The notes below the pieces were generated by a model that saw only the letters and a list, made by a program, of their open reading frames with translations, was not told where the DNA came from and did no database searches. A DNA stretch of 64,000 bases. Origin: an uncultured Aquimarina sp. Lineage in GTDB: Bacteria > Bacteroidota > Bacteroidia > Flavobacteriales > Flavobacteriaceae. The stretch covers positions 248,001 through 312,000 of the forward strand of contig NZ_CANMQT010000005.1 in assembly GCF_947500065.1 (NCBI RefSeq). The letters run 5' to 3'. The translations under genes and the position numbers were made by a program. Shown here piece after piece: positions 61,439-64,000 of this stretch; position 1 is the first letter of the stretch, and the number at the start of each line of letters is the position of its first letter.

Positions 61439-63274
61439 TTATTTATTTAAAAATTGTGTTATTAATTGTTCAAGTTTTGTTGCATTTTCATTTTTGCCAC
61501 TAAACTTTATTCTATCTTGAATTTTTAACTCTTCAAACAATAATTTTCCTTTATATAATGCATTCAAATTAGCATCTTCAATTTCTAATGTAGCCGTTGG
61601 TTTGCTACTTTTTTGTTTTTTTAACTCCGCAGTTTTTGCAGTAATATGTAAATTCCAATATGCCTCTGTTTTATCCAAACTTACCTTAAACTGGTATGTG
61701 CCTTTGAATTTTTTAATTTGTTCCTGACTGTTTTTTACATATTTATTTAAAGCTGTAAAAAATGCGGTGCTTTTTAATTTTACTGTTGTTGGTTTGGTTG
61801 CTTTTCTTCCTCGTTTTTTTATTACTGCTTCTAATTCATTTGCTGATTCACGAATGTAACGAGAAAAGGTGTCCGCATCAGGCATAGTCTTAGCATCTGA
61901 GGTAGTAGTAATCGTAACTAACCCATTATAACTAAATGCTGCAATAATTAATCCAAATCCATCAACGACTGGAGTTAACCCAAAAATAGAAACTATTTCA
62001 TGTCCTTTTATATATAACTTCCCGCTTGGGCCAGGAACATTTGTTATAGTAACATTAAACGGCGGACGATGGAATTCTTTTATATTATATTTGGTATATA
62101 CATTAGCGGCAAGATTGGCAAGTCCAAATGGAACAGAATCTGCCATTTTAGAGAGTGTTTTTGCTCCAACAGCTTTATTTCTGGTCTTACCTAAATCAGT
62201 TTGTTCGTATATAAATTCTAAACGTTTTATTGGATCCTCAATATGAGTACCTATCTGAACAAGCATATTAGAAATTTGATTGTTCATTTTTTGTTTTTCT
62301 CCTTTCACTCGAATAGAGATGGGTACGTTTGCTACTAAGGGTTGCGCTGGTAATTTCTCTTTTTCTTGTAAATACTTTCGAATACCGCCTGCACAAATAG
62401 CAACAATAACATCATTGATCGTGACATCCATTATTTTTCTCAATGCATAAATACGATCAAACGATAAAATAGCAGTTCCCCAAGTTCTTTTTGGAGAAAT
62501 GGAACCATTAAAAATAGTCTTAGGTACTGAAAAACTATTTGCTTTAAATTCCTTTTTTCCCATCATTTTACTGGTGGCTTGTCCTTTTACAACGGCATAA
62601 GCTGTTTCACCTATAGTTTTAGGGATCCTAAGCGGATCTTTTAAAAATTTGTATGAACTTTTTAATAGTAAACTCAGCTCATCCGGCAAAGGATCGGGAT
62701 CATACGGTTTAGGAGGTGCAGGAGGCTTATTTTTATCTTCTTCATTCTTATCGAATAGAACTCCCATAATACCTACTCCTGAGCTCCCATCAATCATAAC
62801 GTGATGAATCTTAATGACTATGGCTACAGAGCCCTTTGGGATTTGTGAAATCTCATCTAAACCTTCAATAAAACTAACTGACCATAATGGCCTGTTTGGA
62901 TCCAAAGGATCACTAAATATTGAAGAGGTAACTTCTCTCAGTGTTTTCCAATTTGCAGGATCTGGTAATTTTATTCTGTTTAAATGTAAATCTAAATCAA
63001 AATTTGGGTCATCTACCCAATACGGGTAATCCAATTTTAAAGGTACATTTAATAAACGCTGTCTAAATTTTGGGATTAAATGTAATTTCGAAGCAATTAT
63101 AGCTTTAAAGTCTTCAAAATTCAAAGAGTCTTCAACTATCGTTAATGTCCCAATATGCATAGGACTTGTTGGAGAATCCGCATATAAAAAAGTAGCATCT
63201 TGTCCAGAAACTTGCTTGATAGTATCATCTAAAGCATCGTCTAAAAGGTTTTTAATGGCTTTCTTTTTTGACAT
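61439..63274 (-). CDS. Wax ester synthase/diacylglycerol acyltransferase fused to an SCP2-like domain
   Basis: The 611 residues are longer than the usual 450-480 for WS/DGAT. The catalytic motif HHVMIDG lies at 157-163, with PLWSVSFIEGL before it and NVPISIRV and ITNVPGPSG after, as in bifunctional wax ester synthase/diacylglycerol acyltransferases. From about residue 505 there is an extra domain (FKGTYQFKVSLDKTEAYWNL, then PTATLEIEDANLNALYKGKL and KFSGKNENATKLEQLI) with the order and composition of an SCP2 sterol-carrier domain. The enzyme joins acyl-CoA to diacylglycerol or a fatty alcohol; the added domain may hold lipid substrate. It is the first gene of the operon. No SARP-type box is visible in the 314 bases upstream. 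Confidence 0.92.
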   Translation of the reverse strand: MSKKKAIKNLLDDALDDTIKQVSGQDATFLYADSPTSPMHIGTLTIVEDSLNFEDFKAIIASKLHLIPKFRQRLLNVPLKLDYPYWVDDPNFDLDLHLNRIKLPDPANWKTLREVTSSIFSDPLDPNRPLWSVSFIEGLDEISQIPKGSVAIVIKIHHVMIDGSSGVGIMGVLFDKNEEDKNKPPAPPKPYDPDPLPDELSLLLKSSYKFLKDPLRIPKTIGETAYAVVKGQATSKMMGKKEFKANSFSVPKTIFNGSISPKRTWGTAILSFDRIYALRKIMDVTINDVIVAICAGGIRKYLQEKEKLPAQPLVANVPISIRVKGEKQKMNNQISNMLVQIGTHIEDPIKRLEFIYEQTDLGKTRNKAVGAKTLSKMADSVPFGLANLAANVYTKYNIKEFHRPPFNVTITNVPGPSGKLYIKGHEIVSIFGLTPVVDGFGLIIAAFSYNGLVTITTTSDAKTMPDADTFSRYIRESANELEAVIKKRGRKATKPTTVKLKSTAFFTALNKYVKNSQEQIKKFKGTYQFKVSLDKTEAYWNLHITAKTAELKKQKSSKPTATLEIEDANLNALYKGKLLFEELKIQDRIKFSGKNENATKLEQLITQFLNK

Positions 63275-63588
63275 ATATTCTTAATTATTTAGATCGGGTT
63301 TATAAGAAGTGATATGCAATATAGTTTTTTTTTGGACAAAATATCCCCTCTGAACATAAGGATACCCTATTTTTTTAACATATGAAAATATCAATAATTT
63401 AAGGCTTTATAAAACATAACTATAACGATTTCGCCGTTTCTTTTAATTTACAAGTATTTTTTGGTTAAATCACCGATTAAAAAGAATCTATTCAATTACT
63501 GAAACAAACCACTTTTTTTAATGTAAGAAAAAAAACGAAACTAAAGTCTATATCATTATTAATCTAATTCATGTAAGTAAGAATTGGT
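63275..63588 (-). other. Gap upstream of the lipid operon
   Basis: This gap must hold the lipid operon promoter and the end of the PfkB transcript. TATGTTTT on the minus strand, near 63415, is one mismatch from TAnnTTTG but has no convincing -33 partner. I found no SARP-type heptamer pair, no strong hairpin and no ORF. Confidence 0.4.
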
Positions 63589-64000
63589 TTATTCTTGGTT
63601 TGTGATAAAGTTTGAAATTTCAGTGTCATTAAAAACTGGATTTGCTCCTTCACTTCCTGCTACCATAGCTCCAATTGCACACGCATGATTTATGGCCAAC
63701 TGAGGTTCGGCTCCTTGTAATAATTTGGAGATTAAAGTAGCCAAAAAAGAATCTCCAGCTCCTACTGTATCTACCACTTCAATCCTATACCCACTATTAT
63801 GATAAAAAGAATCATTATAATATAGTGTCGCTCCTTTTCCTCCTTTGGTAATACAAATTTCTGTAGTATTCGTATATCCTGCCAAAGCTTTTATTTGCTT
63901 TTCTAATGTAGTTTCTTTTATTCCAAAATAAATACAGACTTCATCCAATTCATCATCATTTAGTTTTATAAAGTCAGCTCTTTTCATTAAATCAGTAAGT
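63589..64000 (-). CDS. PfkB-family sugar kinase (fructokinase-like), C-terminal part
   Basis: The frame is open to the right edge (LTDLMKRADFIKLNDDELDE), so the N-terminus lies outside the window. The C-terminal PfkB signature DTVGAGDSFLA (Asp of GAGD is the catalytic base) and the ATP-site stretch ICITKGGKGATLYY are present. KLNDDEL is typical of fructokinases. It would phosphorylate a hexose such as fructose. It is in the same direction as the lipid operon but separated by 314 bases. Confidence 0.9.
   Translation of the reverse strand, partial: LTDLMKRADFIKLNDDELDEVCIYFGIKETTLEKQIKALAGYTNTTEICITKGGKGATLYYNDSFYHNSGYRIEVVDTVGAGDSFLATLISKLLQGAEPQLAINHACAIGAMVAGSEGANPVFNDTEISNFITNQE

Overview
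This window looks like the chromosome of a marine flavobacterium, probably close to Aquimarina or a relative (Bacteroidota). By eye the DNA is AT-rich. Several promoters fit the Bacteroidota pattern (-33 TTTG, -7 TAnnTTTG), many products carry Sec or lipoprotein signals, two proteins end in type IX secretion (T9SS) sorting domains, and giant leucine-rich, BspA-like and LamG surface proteins are present. I see no tRNA, rRNA, CRISPR array, transposase or integrase.

Region 1 (1-25610, all minus strand) is a surface-protein island. It holds an M4 metalloprotease fused to leucine-rich repeats (running off the left edge), a 1820-residue FG-GAP/leucine-rich protein with a small T9SS-anchored partner, and a 2063-residue BspA-like protein. 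Between and beside them lie three paralogous membrane TPR proteins with C-terminal LuxR-like DNA-binding domains. The two complete giants share a nearly identical C-terminus with duplicated dockerin-like calcium loops, and the small T9SS partner looks cohesin-like. Upstream of the giants lie TTGCA(A/C)C direct repeats, and downstream of two transcription units lies a conserved hairpin element joined to a terminator.

Region 2 (25862-29479, plus) is an acyl-CoA carboxylase operon: biotin carrier, biotin carboxylase and carboxyltransferase. After a palindromic repeat and a small membrane protein comes a sugar-oxidation locus (30103-38239): GMC dehydrogenase, its small subunit, an MFS permease, a Gfo/Idh/MocA oxidoreductase and three TIM-barrel isomerases. 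This fits a 3-keto-sugar pathway; a DUF1080 3-keto-disaccharide hydrolase lipoprotein sits at 51250.

Region 3 (39153-49997, minus) is a second surface operon: a secreted phage-tail-collar-domain protein, a 2856-residue LamG adhesin with a T9SS signal, a small protein repeating one adhesin domain, and a lipoprotein.

Region 4 (52114-63274, minus) is the most striking. It appears to encode storage-lipid synthesis and packaging: a wax ester synthase/diacylglycerol acyltransferase fused to an SCP2-like domain, two alpha/beta hydrolases, a PlsB-like/HAD/PlsC fusion, GpsA, a coiled-coil protein, a SARP/BTAD-type activator, and three phasin-like proteins, one with a histone-H1-like Lys/Ala tail. Two phasin promoters and the carboxylase promoter 28 kb away share one architecture: two heptamers (TTGCAAC-like) four bases apart, then exactly ten bases, then a -7 box. 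This is the site geometry known for SARP activators, so I propose a SARP lipid-droplet regulon. A PfkB sugar kinase runs off the right edge.
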